DNA from: Haliclystus octoradiatus
Taxonomy: Eukaryota > Cnidaria > Staurozoa > Stauromedusae > Haliclystidae
Assembly (NCBI GenBank): GCA_916610825.1
Contig: OU744448.1
Location: 4,379,465 to 4,443,464, forward strand
Reading direction: 5' to 3'
DNA length: 64,000 bases
Position numbers and translations under genes: made by a program. The notes under the pieces were generated by a model. It saw nothing but the letters and a program-made list of their open reading frames with translations, had not been told where the DNA came from and made no database searches. Each line of letters opens with the position of its first letter. Positions within the stretch are counted from its first letter, which is position 1. Shown in pieces: positions 15,001-22,768 of the stretch.

Positions 15001-17644
15001 GCTTCGGACAGGGATTGAACCCGAGACCCTGCGGGCCGTGGTCCAACACCCTAGCCACTACACCAAGGCCGCACTTACTTGTTGTGATGCTATGCTAATG
15101 ATGAATGGTGTATTGGTTGCTGTTGTTTGATGCTGGTCAATTGTTCTTGTTGATTGCTGCTCCATGCGAAAAACAGTTCAGGAGTTCATGAACAGTTCAT
15201 GAACATTAAATGGCCCCAATTTTCATGAATAGTTCATGAACCTCAATCGAAAGTTCATAAACAGTTCAAAAAAATGTATAGCCATTGAACCTTCATGAAC
15301 TTTTCATGAACTCCTAACCTGTTTTTCGCAGAGATGCTGATATTTTTCAACTTGCTGGTTCAGATATTTTAGCGTTTGTGTTGTTGTTGTTGCTATGCTT
15401 TGCCAATGATAATGACCATGCCGCAATCATCGGTGTTGTTATTGTTGCTCTGCTATGCTACTGTTTTGAGATCATGCCGCTATCATTGTTGTTGTTGTTG
15501 TTGTTGTTGATGTTGTGTGCTATGCTACTGCTTTTGAGTCATGCCGCTATCATGGGTGATGTTTTCGTTGTTGCTATGCTATGCTAATGATGATGTGGGC
15601 TGCTGTTGTTTAGTACCGGTCAAACGTGGAACATTTTTGTTGCATCCTCCCATTTAAAGTTATGGTAAGTATGATTAGGAATTCCACTGACGTCTTAGCA
15701 GTGTGACTGTAGCTTAGTTGATGATTTCAGGTCTGCATTTGCTCTGTCAGCCTTTATACTTATTCCGCCTGCCGCCCACCACCTGCCACGAAACAAACAC
15801 CTATGCCAAAACATTGTTGTAATATTAAGGTGAATGGTTTAACCTGTGTTTACAGCCAAAAATAGTTTGAGAATGTTATCTATCCTTAGCATGATCGAGA
15901 TGTTTGTATGAATTTATATTGTGACCATAGAATATTTGATTTTCATTAATCTTTTTACAGAATACTATGAGTTTGGGATTGCCATTAATTATGGAACTAC
16001 ACCCGACACAATATATTCTTGCTTGGGCCAAAAGAAAGCAATGTAAGTTGAGAAACATACTTCATTACTACTACATTTCATTTGCTCCATTGTAAACTTT
16101 AGGAAGGCATGAAATGATATTAACAAAACACAGTTTTCATCTATTTCCTTCAAATGTATGATGCAGTACTAGCAATTCCTACCTGCTCCGCTGTTATGTG
16201 TCTCTATAATAGATTTCTTCATGGTATAACATCCTAAATGTGAAAACCCAGTGATTTCCTTCTTAACTTGAATAAATCTTTAGGCATTGGAGCAACACAA
16301 ATTCAAATTATTGCATCCGTTTTGCAGTACAGCCTACCTTTGTATCCCTTTGATTGAATGATTTACCTGGGTAAAACTGAACCAAAGTTACAGTAATTTT
16401 CCCTTAACAGGGGGCACCCCTGCTAAAAAACTTGGTTGAGCTTTCGATTTCTACTGAAAAGGGGATGTATTGTTTATAGTTTAATCTGTCTATTTTCCTA
16501 CAGCAAACCCTCTTGTCATTCCGACTGTCGTTCTGAGTTTAAAAAAATGAATGATAGAAAATAGCATAGTTTCAACATTAAACATCTCCGCTTAAATGCG
16601 CCCAAATTGAAATAGAATTTTCGCCATTCTTCGTCATTTAACTTGATTTATCTGTCAAATGTGTTAAAATTTGTTGATGTCATGTGAAACTCAGAGTAAC
16701 GGAATAAACTCGTGATCTTTGATACTATTTATATATATCTAATAGCAAAAAATAGTGCTCAATATCATTTGACAGAGCTAAATATAATAAAAGGAGTCAA
16801 AGACTACACATTCATAATTGTATTAATAATAATTCACTTAATAATAATAATAATAATTCATTTATAATTCACAAATATGAATGTGTAGTCTTTGACTCCT
16901 TTTATTATATATATATAGAGTATAAAACAGAGACGAGGCAAAGCCTTTTCCGTAACTCGGAGTTTCACGCTTTTATTGTGATCTTCAGACGGTGATACTA
17001 AAAAATTAAAAACATACGATTACTCCTAAACATACACACATGAGTGCGATATCCAGCTATTGTTTATCTACAATGGGTTACTGATAAATTAATATTTTTA
17101 TTGTTTGTTTACAAAGGCATATTGTTGTAAATTTCTTAATGTCTACGATTTACTGGATTTACCGGATTTTTACAACAATATGCCTTTGTAAACAAACAAT
17201 AAAAATATTAATTTATCAGTAACCCATTGTAGATAACCAATAGCTAGATATCGCACTCATGTATGTATGTTTAGGATTAATCGTTTGTTTTTAATTTTTT
17301 AGTATCACCGTCTGAAGATCGCAATAAAAGCGTGAAACTCCGAGTTACGGAAAAGGCTTTGCCTCGTCTCTGTTTTATACTCTATATTATGCTCTGTTCT
17401 AAAAAACATTGAGCACTTTCATATACATGTGTGTATAAGAGTTCACACTCAATACAATTATTTTTTTTAATTAATTATTATTATATTATATATCAGTTTT
17501 AACTAAAAAACTGTCAGTTTTAACTGTCTGAGTTTTAACTTTAAGTAACAGTATCAAAATGTGTAGTCTTTGACTTCTTTATTATATTTACAGCTCTGTC
17601 AACTGACATTGAGCACTGTTTTACTGCTATTAGATAATATCTAA

Positions 17645-17679
<35 letters not shown>

Positions 17680-20600
17680 GTTTCAAATTTAATAAAAATT
17701 TAAAAGTATTGGCAGGTGAACAGTGCTCAATGCTTGTAAATAGCAGAGCGGTAAATAATAATAGAGTCAAGAAAGACACACCATTTTTGCTGTTACTTGA
17801 AGTTTCACGTTGTTACACGTTCACATTTTATGTATGTATGTTTTTAATTGTATTCTGTCTGATGATCTTTTAACAACGTGAAACTTCAAGTAACAGCAAA
17901 AATGGTGTGTCTTTCTTGACTCTATTATTATATATATATATATATATATGCACTTTTATAAATTGAATATGTCATGCTAATCAGTCCAGAATGTTATACA
18001 TGAGTGAATAATTCTAGACTATTTTCAATAATGATCTTATAAGTAAGGTATCCTGAATCAACATTCTCCTTGAAATCTGTATGTACTAGCTATGGTATGT
18101 TTTAGAACCTTCATTTGATATATTTTACAGAATTCACCAGTCTTTTCACTATTGTAATTTCAATTATTTGAGAAATCTTGCCCCTCTTTCAGGTTTCACT
18201 TTTCTGATATGATATACAACAGATTCAATGTTAAACAATTCTGGTATATCTGTTAATTCTAGACTTGGCGCTGACGGTGGATGTTATTCTACAACTGATG
18301 GAGGGGTCATATGGTCAAGTAAGTTTCCTATTATCATTATTATCATCATTACTTTTTGTGTTTGGATTAGGCAGTCACTCGCAAACAGGGTAAGCATACA
18401 GCTGTTTTCATCACAGAGGCTGGTTAATATTATTTTTGAATTGTGTATGCATTACATGATTGTTTTTCCTCCCTGATGACAAGACAATTAACAATTATCG
18501 AATGAGAGTGAGCACGACACTGAGAATTATCAGGCCGAGGCGGATAACACGCGCCGAGGCCTAATAATTCTCAGTGTCATGTGAAATCGAGTTTGATAAT
18601 TGTTTTATTATTAATCCATACCTTGATTAATCCCATGAAATAGTCAAGAACAACTGCGTTTTGGGAAATATTACGAATTCATCGCAACAGGTTTGTTTAA
18701 ATATGTCTTCATAATTTAGAGACTTTAACGCTATCAACTTGATTAGATGAAAACTTCTTTGCATTTCGTTGTCCTCTTTCTAATTATTCGCATTTTTTTT
18801 TATAATAAACTTGACAATTCTGGCTTCTGTATTGTAGTAAATCTTTATTTTGAAAAGTCGAAAATTTGTAAAAAAAAGAGTTTTTCTATCACGTCAGTCT
18901 TGAAACCTTGGAGATGCTATTGTCTCAACATATTGTCGCGACCTAATTGTCTCGAGCTCTACCCTATTGTCTCAGATTATTACGTCACGTTCGAAGACAC
19001 TAGGAATTGTCGATGTTTGATTAACCAATAGGAAGCAAGAAAACGTTCGAAAAACTTGCCATTAATAATAATGGTGCTTGTGTAAGGGTTTGAACACAAT
19101 AACCCGCAGGTAAAGGCCCAGAGCCCTAACCACTATACAAATGCATTATCGCTGTCATCACTGATATCAGCTGATTAATTTCAAATTTTAAAAATTGTTG
19201 ATGTTATTCGTTCAAAGTTTTCCACTATCCGGAAAAGTAAAGTATAAGCATATTGATCGAACAGCATGTGATTCTAACGTTATGTAATTTATATAATTTA
19301 TTCTATTGGAATCTACTAATCACATATGGACTTATAAATACTTATTTACATATCATGTGACCTGTCAATCATAGCCACTATATTAGCTTATATCCCCATT
19401 CATTTATTAGTAGTTATCAGAGATGTTATCACAGTAGTATCATAGATATATCAAGAAATCAAGAAGAAGTTAATAAATCACATATTCACATTATTATATT
19501 GGTCTTTATTGATTTGTTATATATATTTTTTTTGGATTTATCATTTATCCACAAACCGGGTAAGCTTGCAGCTTTTTCTCACCGGGGTGGTTGGTTAAAT
19601 TGGTTAGTATTTTGAAGATTGTGTGCGTTTATAGCCGGATGCCCTTCCTGACGCCAACCTATAGTGCTCCGGCCAGGGATTGAACCCGAGACCCTGCGGG
19701 CCGTGGTCCAACGCTCTGACCACTACACCAAGGCCGCACTATCGTAACGAACACAAAATTCACTTCTGCACTTTGTTACATGATTACTTATTAAAATATT
19801 TTTTTGTATTTCAAACTCTCGTTACATACAGGGTAACCCCTGCAATTAAAATCTATGACTTCATGAACAGTTCATGAACATTTTTTTGTGGGTTCAAGAA
19901 CGTGAAATTGCCCAAATTTCCATGAACAGTTCATGAACTTTGGGAGACTTCACGTTCAAGAACTCATGAACTTTTTTGCACAGGAATGTAAAATGTTGTT
20001 ATCTTACGGCCCTTCGAAACACAGTTCATGATTTTATGAACTTTTTATGGCAATTCATTAACTATAGTAGTTAAGCTTCGAAAAACATTTTAGTACGAAA
20101 GATATCGCCAAAATATCACTATTTAATTTTGTTCTGACGTTTCGAAATCGCTGTTGTCATTATCAAGGTTGAAGGAAATATTTTATGAAATTACAAGTTT
20201 GATATAGGTAAAATGTGCTAAGATATAAATTTAACATTCTATGGCTATTGTTTACAAACAGAGAATAACATTATAACAAATTTTATCGTGATTTTTTGTC
20301 ACTGATTCTTTCATACAAAAAACATTCATTAACTGTTCTCAAAACCTCATGAATAAGCATTAACAGTTCATCAATAGTTCATGAATAGTTCATGAACTTA
20401 TGAACTGTTTTTCGCAGGATGGGGGTTTGTTCCAGCAGTGTAGACTAAGTTAAAAGGAAAATTGATAATGTTGCGGTTGACATACAATTAGCTTGAACAA
20501 CAAAATTTAACATTAAAAGTTCAAATATTATAGGATTTTAGAGAGGTTTAATCTTTTTGTCAAATCCTGATTATCTTTTATGTATATTTTGTTTTCTTAA

Positions 20601-22768
20601 ACAGAAATATCACCAACAGTAGGCTCTGTTATTGGCTCAGATACAAACAATTTGTTGTATGGAGTGTCAAGAGATTGCCACTCTTATATGAAATTAGGTG
20701 GAGATGGTACATGGTATGATATTAGTTCATTACCTTCTGATGTAACACTAAACTACAAGCAGCTTTCAACCTCATCCGCTATTGGAACTCCAACGGATTC
20801 ATCCCTCGTTTTGACTGCCGACACTCACAAAGTTGGAGGTAAGTTATCGTATGGTTATTCGTGTTTGAATTGATAACTCTTGACTATCAAGTCGACTGTT
20901 CACTTGAACTACCCCTGCGAAAAGCAGTTCATGTCTTCACGAACAGTTGATGTACGTTAAATGGCCTCATTTTCATGAAACATTTTGAAGAAATTTTCAT
21001 TATTTCATAAACTTTTTATAAACGGTTCATGAATTGCCATAATTATAATGATAATGTGAACTGCCATTCAATGTTCATGAACTCATGAACTATCTTTTCA
21101 CAGAGAATGGTTTAAAGGAGCAAAAATGACCGGCAGGCGCTACGCACTTAGGATCACGTGCATGTTTATTGTTTATAACACAACGTTCATTGTTGACATG
21201 GATTTATTACAAATTAGGCTAGCGTATAACAATAGTTTCAAAGCGAGACGGTTGAATTACGCTAAGCATAAATTCAAATTGATCTCTCAGCGGTCGCCGG
21301 TCAATTTTGCCCCTTTAAGCAATAATTGAAGCCATCGCAGAAAGCAAACCAATTTTCAAAAATTGCAATGGCTTAAGTACACCATCATATTATTACGTCT
21401 TATAATTCATATGTGAATTGAGAAATGGGAATACTGGCCCTTTCAAATACAATTTGAAACCCAGAATGTATATATAAATGTAAATGAAATGTATAAAGCT
21501 AGCCTAGCTCCACAAGGACCATTATTGCGCTCCTCTACTCTACCCTATCCTATACAAAACAGTTGTTTGTAAAGTGGAGTACAGGGTAATGTGGCACAAG
21601 TCTAGTGTAACATGACACTGTAATCTCTTTATATATAATAAAGATCCCTTTTAAGATCAGTTACTGAGTTCATCAATACCATATAAACAGTTCATGAACC
21701 GTTCACAAACAGCGATTCACAGACCTTTCACAAATGTATCACACACATTTTCTGTTAACATTCGAGGGTGACACGTGGGCTAATAAATTTTATGAGCGGT
21801 TCAAGTCTTTAAAACGTTTATGAGTTTTAAATGGCCTGTTTTTATCAACATATTTATAAACTTTTCATTACATGTTCATGAACTGTTTAGGTTAAGGTCA
21901 ATCATCAATTTATTCTATGTAGTTGACCTGCATTTTACACCTGAGACGAAGATTGTGCCATAGCATTATGACGCGCAAAAGATCACATGTGGTGAAAGTG
22001 ACACGGCATATGTTTTTACTTGCTAGTGTCTTGTATTAAATGAAAACTCCACAATGTCCTCTTTCATAAATAGAGACAGCTTTTGTTGAGGTTATTTCTT
22101 TAGTAATACGTTGTAGTTGCCTATTGTTCTTCAGGATTTTATCGTTAAGTTTCGAGAGGGCGTTTCTACTAATTTTTATCCTAGGATTTCCATAGCCTAC
22201 ACATAGACTAACCGATCAATTTATAAGATTACTAGTGAAGTGAACCCGTTCCGTTGGTTGAAATTTGAAATAAAAAGAAAGAAAATTCAATTGCTAGATG
22301 TTAACCCAAGTGATAAATAAACAATAGAGCTGAAAGTCAGTCGGCTCTGAAAGATATTGCGTGACGAACATGAGAATGTAATTCGTTCTTTCTATGGAGC
22401 CGCAAGAGAAATCCTACGAAGTAAATACGCTTCGAGCCGTCAATTGAAGGAATATAAAGATATGAACATAAAACTTGGCCTTTATTGCCGCAAAAAACTA
22501 TAAGATACCTCACGGAAAGTATGGATTTGATACGTTTACCATGAGAAGCGTGAGTCTCGAATACAGTAGATACAAACAGACATACATCGACGTTTATAGT
22601 AGATGTTCAATTATGACGTCGTATTTTTAGAATACTTACTTGTAAATTTATAATCATAAATGTAATTCTTTCTCTTGTCTAGTGACTGGCGATGGAGTGT
22701 ATTTTGCTCCCATTTCAACAACAACCTGGGATCAAAAATTAGTTCATCCTTGTCCAAATTGTACTTGA
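1142..22768 (+). CDS. Large extracellular-type protein of DUF11-like repeats (3' part of gene)
   Basis: I do not recognise a named gene. Exons joined by splice sites and phase: 1142-1389, 2671-2826, 4350-4839, 5369-5613, 7290-7448, 9055-9295, 10337-10602, 11217-11623, 12828-12999, 14159-14387, 15961-16042, then 18223-18318, 20605-20838, 22683-22768 (TGA). The first exon starts in mid-codon, so the gene begins left of the window. The protein repeats two half-units: one like 'GDEIEFSVNVKHTN...AQNVVFYF' and one like 'FKVTVHDHQMLTNGTIHY' (also at exons 7290, 11217 and 14159). This alternation matches the DUF11 style of beta-sandwich repeat. Many NxS/T sites and no transmembrane segment in the visible part suggest a secreted or surface protein. 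The C-terminus is a different Gly/Trp-rich region ending PCPNCT. The join between 16042 (phase 2) and 18223 (needs phase 1) does not fit, so at least one exon is missing there. AATAAA lies at 23022. Function unknown. Confidence 0.72.
1590..1815 (+). repeat. Diverged tRNA-derived SINE
   Basis: Carries the SINE body seen at 14884-15072 and 19530-19740 but in the sense orientation: GAAGCACTACTGATTGGTG, GGCATCTGGCGATTAAAC, then CTAACCAACCAATATGGTGA. The tRNA-like head is poorly preserved (CAAAATTCGATTCACA may be the B box). Confidence 0.5.
2165..2575 (+). mobile_element. Penelope-like element 3' remnant (GIY-YIG tail plus terminal motif)
   Basis: One frame reads WSIIATANTYSNITKKCNLC followed by LTENYYIIT and SELISKCRYQNKFYLCNF then a stop. 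This matches the C-terminal part of the GIY-YIG endonuclease at 58941-59270 and of Penelope-like elements generally. About 100 bp downstream is an eroded hammerhead-like motif (CTGATGA, then GTGTGAAGC) and the family end AAAAGGCTTTTGCCTCATC. Confidence 0.75.
3028..3078 (+). repeat. (GAT)n microsatellite
   Basis: A run of GAT trinucleotides with one GGT interruption. It produces an Asp-rich open frame that is not a gene. Confidence 0.9.
3170..3920. other. Intron sequence without recognisable content
   Basis: Lies in the intron between exons 2671-2826 and 4350-4839. I see no exon, coding similarity or clear terminal repeats in it. Confidence 0.4.
3930..4315. mobile_element. hAT-like TIR element (CAGGGTCCGACAAAAG family), long copy
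   Basis: The ends CAGGGTCCGACAAAAG and CTTTTGTCGGACCCTG (via TTTTGTCGGACCCTG) are inverted. Flanks ACTATAAT and ACTGTAAT form an 8-bp target duplication with one mismatch, as expected of hAT. The right end lies about 30 bp before exon 4350. Related copies are at 31636-31799, 32534-32708, 55964-56126 and a right half at 56270-56371. Confidence 0.75.
4350..4839 (+). CDS. Long exon of the DUF11-like gene
   Basis: A 490-bp exon flanked by a TTTCAG acceptor and a GTAATT donor. It encodes about 163 residues beginning PVPCTSILVSAI, with the core motif ERGDMIKFKIIVYHNS that resembles the start of a DUF11 beta-sandwich. The later part contains YVNATV and a Cys (FVCG). It ends in phase 1, which fits the next exon at 5369 (G|AT gives Asp). 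It is longer than the other exons and may carry one full unit. Confidence 0.72.
5115..5210. mobile_element. Fragment of pogo/Tigger-like MITE
   Basis: Contains the internal sequence GGTGGTCTTTATATACAGGT followed by a TTTATTCAAAGAATACTATT segment, typical of the CAGTSAAACCTG family. The ends are lost. Confidence 0.55.
5750..6137. mobile_element. Foldback TIR element of about 385 bp
   Basis: Two arms of about 165 bp are inverted relative to each other: left CCTTGATTACTTTGCCAAG and right GAAGTAATCAAGGCA, with inner segments such as ATAACGAGTGAGC against GCTCTCACTCGTC. The centre is near 5945. It lies in the intron after exon 5369-5613. Confidence 0.65.
6803..6945. mobile_element. GTTCATGAAC-family TIR element
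   Basis: Begins CTCCTGCGAAAAACAGTTCA and is filled with TTCATGAAC words; the right end is eroded. Member of the family with inverted ends near CTACCCCTGCGAAAAACAG. Confidence 0.7.
7562..7738. mobile_element. pogo/Tigger-like MITE
   Basis: Starts CAGTGAAACCTGTATATAA and ends ATAACAGGTTTGACTG, flanked on both sides by TA. The ends and TA duplication fit Tc1-mariner superfamily elements of the pogo/Tigger type. The interior repeats GACCACTATAGACAGGTGG twice. No coding capacity. Confidence 0.8.
7955..8153 (+). mobile_element. piggyBac-like MITE, 199 bp
   Basis: Ends AGGGGCAAAATTGACCGGC and (reverse complement) AGGAACAAAAATGACCGGC, flanked by TTAA at 7951-7954 and 8154-8157. A second copy of identical length lies inverted at 21116-21314. 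TTAA duplication is the mark of the piggyBac superfamily, although other TTAA-targeting families exist. Confidence 0.8.
8178..9037. mobile_element. Large foldback repeat of about 860 bp
   Basis: The arms are inverted. The left contains AGTGCACATGACA, ACTCAGAACGACAGTCGGA and AAGTTTCAAACGTCC; the right contains the corresponding GACGTTAGAAACTTTC and TGTCATGTGCACTTTA. Related copies are at 37800-38440 (both arms), 16480-16690 and 695-840 (one arm). The right end is only about 20 bp from the 3' splice site of exon 9055. Confidence 0.7.
9593..9746. mobile_element. GTTCATGAAC-family TIR element
   Basis: Left end CCCATGTGAAAAACAGTTCA and right end TGAACTATTTCTCGCAAGGG, with TTCATGAAC-type words between. 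Confidence 0.75.
9930..10260. repeat. Dispersed repeat related to 60420-61050 and 38760-38900
   Basis: Shares GTGCTTGG...GTGGGAG, the CACCACC...TCGGTCACACTG segment and CAGAACAACATTGATTACAA with the longer copies. It is too diverged for exact borders. Confidence 0.45.
12061..12150. mobile_element. Short GTTCATGAAC-family element
   Basis: CCCCTGTGGAACACAGTTCAGG on the left and CCTGAACTGTTCATTTGCAG on the right enclose a compact palindromic core. Confidence 0.7.
12395..12510. mobile_element. GTTCATGAAC-family TIR element
   Basis: Contains CCTGTGAAAA, four GTTCATGAAC-like words and the family internal sequence GTTAAATGGCACAATTTTCA. Confidence 0.65.
13070..13351. mobile_element. hAT-like MITE with perfect 31-bp TIRs
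   Basis: Both ends are the same 31-bp sequence, inverted, beginning CAGAGCCATCTATTTACAAG. Flanks 13062-13069 and 13352-13359 are both GGTTTACT, a perfect 8-bp target duplication. It lies in the intron after exon 12828-12999. Small open frames inside it are not genes. Confidence 0.9.
14884..15072 (-). repeat. tRNA-derived SINE
   Basis: Read on the minus strand it begins GTGCGGCCTTGGTGTAGTGG (A-box-like TGGTGTAGTGG) and has the B box GGTTCAATCCC about 45 bp later. The body follows: GGTTGGCGTCAGGAAGGGCA, then AACCAACCACCCCGGTGAAA. A second close copy is at 19530-19740. The spacing of A and B boxes matches a pol III promoter from a tRNA. Confidence 0.85.
15160..15333. mobile_element. GTTCATGAAC-family TIR element
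   Basis: CCATGCGAAAAACAGTTCAG at the left and CCTGTTTTTCGCAGAGATG at the right; typical internal AACATTAAATGGCCCCAATT. Confidence 0.8.
15365..15620 (+). repeat. Degenerate minisatellite with (GTT)n
   Basis: A unit of about 70-80 bp containing GCTATGCTA and CATGCCGCTATCAT is repeated roughly three times, mixed with GTT runs. A related block occurs at 15075-15160. The Leu-rich open frame here is a product of the repeat. Confidence 0.6.
16284..16350 (+). other. Candidate unplaced exon of the DUF11-like gene
   Basis: After a TTTAG acceptor, the phase left by exon 15961-16042 reads into a short open stretch containing HWSNTNSNYCIRFAVQ, then reaches a TGA. The composition (Trp, Cys, IRFAV) suits the extracellular gene. 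I see no good donor that would restore the phase needed at 18223. It may be an alternative last exon, a skipped exon or chance. Confidence 0.3.
16480..16690 (+). repeat. One-arm copy of the large foldback repeat
   Basis: Shares CTTGTCATTCCGACTGTCGT and TCAACATTAAACATCTCCGC with the arms at 8178-9037 and 37800-38440. Confidence 0.55.
16950..16992 (-). ncRNA. Hammerhead-ribozyme-like motif, minus strand
   Basis: Minus strand reads CCGT (stem I), CTGAAGA, a loop-out ATCACAATAAAAGCGT, GAAAC, ACT-CCG-AGT (stem III, sharing AC with GAAAC), T, ACGG (stem I). It differs from the 17308 copy by one base, which weakens stem II. Confidence 0.5.
17308..17350 (+). ncRNA. Type I hammerhead-ribozyme-like motif
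   Basis: Reads CCGT, then the core CTGAAGA, a stem II hairpin CGC-AATAAAA-GCG, then GAAAC, a 3-bp stem III ACT/AGT, the cleavage triplet GTT and ACGG closing stem I. This matches the minimal type I hammerheads reported at the ends of Penelope-like elements. A caveat is that position 10.1/11.1 would be a U-U mismatch. Confidence 0.6.
17641..17676. repeat. (TA)n microsatellite
   Basis: About 14 TA units between Penelope-like fragments; a second short TA run lies at 17930-17949. Confidence 0.85.
17855..17896 (+). ncRNA. Hammerhead-ribozyme-like motif, variant
   Basis: CTGT, CTGATGA, a poorly paired stem II, GTGAAAC, stem III ACT-TCA-AGT, cleavage triplet GTA, ACAG. Stem I CTGT/ACAG is the covariant form of CCGT/ACGG at 17308. 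Confidence 0.5.
18360..18445 (-). repeat. SINE body fragment
   Basis: Matches the 3' body of the tRNA-derived SINE (AACAGGGTAAGCATACAGCT, then a GGCTGGTTAATATTA segment), without the tRNA head. Confidence 0.5.
18481..18606. mobile_element. Palindromic MITE of about 125 bp
   Basis: Near-perfect inverted arms: ACAATTATCGAATGAGAGTG and CACTGAGAATTATCAGGCCG on the left, with GCCTAATAATTCTCAGTGTC and GATAATTGT on the right. A half copy is visible at 12543-12590 (CATTGAGAATTATCAGACCG). Confidence 0.75.
19530..19740 (-). repeat. tRNA-derived SINE
   Basis: Close copy of the element at 14884-15072, with the same head (A-box TGGTGTAGTGG, B-box GGTTCAATCCC) and body. A T-rich tract follows its 3' end on the minus strand (TTTTTTTT at 19527-19534 on plus is an A tail). 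Confidence 0.85.
19834..19985. mobile_element. GTTCATGAAC-family TIR element
   Basis: AACCCCTGCAATTAAAATC at the left and GAACTTTTTTGCACAGGAAT at the right, with paired ACAGTTCATGAAC words. Confidence 0.7.
20008..20421. mobile_element. GTTCATGAAC-family element split by about 230 bp of foreign sequence
   Basis: The left end GGCCCTTCGAAACACAGTTC and the right end ATGAACTGTTTTTCGCAGGA belong to the family. The intervening 20060-20300 does not resemble it and may be a nested insertion. Confidence 0.55.
20909..21106. mobile_element. GTTCATGAAC-family TIR element
   Basis: Starts CTACCCCTGCGAAAAGCAGT and ends with GAACTATCTTTTCACAGAG. A piggyBac-like MITE is inserted within 10 bp of its right end. 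Confidence 0.75.
21116..21314 (-). mobile_element. piggyBac-like MITE, 199 bp, inverted copy
   Basis: Minus-strand copy of 7955-8153 with the same length and ends; flanked by TTAA at 21112-21115 and 21315-21318. The open frame inside is not a gene. Confidence 0.8.
22205..22598 (+). repeat. Dispersed repeat of about 390 bp, copy 1
   Basis: Closely similar to 42612-42985 along its whole length, including TTCTTTCTATGGAGCCGCAA, AATATAAAGATATGAACATA and the end ATACAAACAGACATACATC. No terminal inverted repeats or coding frame found. Class unknown; a Helitron or SINE-like element is possible. Confidence 0.75.

Larger units (their letters stand above)
16733..17960. mobile_element. Cluster of Penelope-like terminal repeats arranged as foldbacks
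   Basis: At least two palindromes. The first has arms 16905-17125 and 17155-17395, each carrying AAAACAGAGACGAGGCAAAG and a hammerhead-like motif. The second has arms 17765-17815 and 17870-17930, each carrying AAGTTACTTGAAGTTTC-type ends. Between them are copies of the family terminal sequence with GTGCTCAAT, GACAGAGCT and GAGTCAAAGACTACACAT. The same modules flank the GIY-YIG coding element at 58330-59770, which identifies the family. It fills much of the DUF11-like gene intron where an exon is missing from my model. Confidence 0.75.

Noticed and set aside
1142-22768. Recent bacterial origin of the DUF11-like gene
   Set aside because: It has many phase-consistent introns and the same base composition as its surroundings; nothing in the window points to recent transfer.
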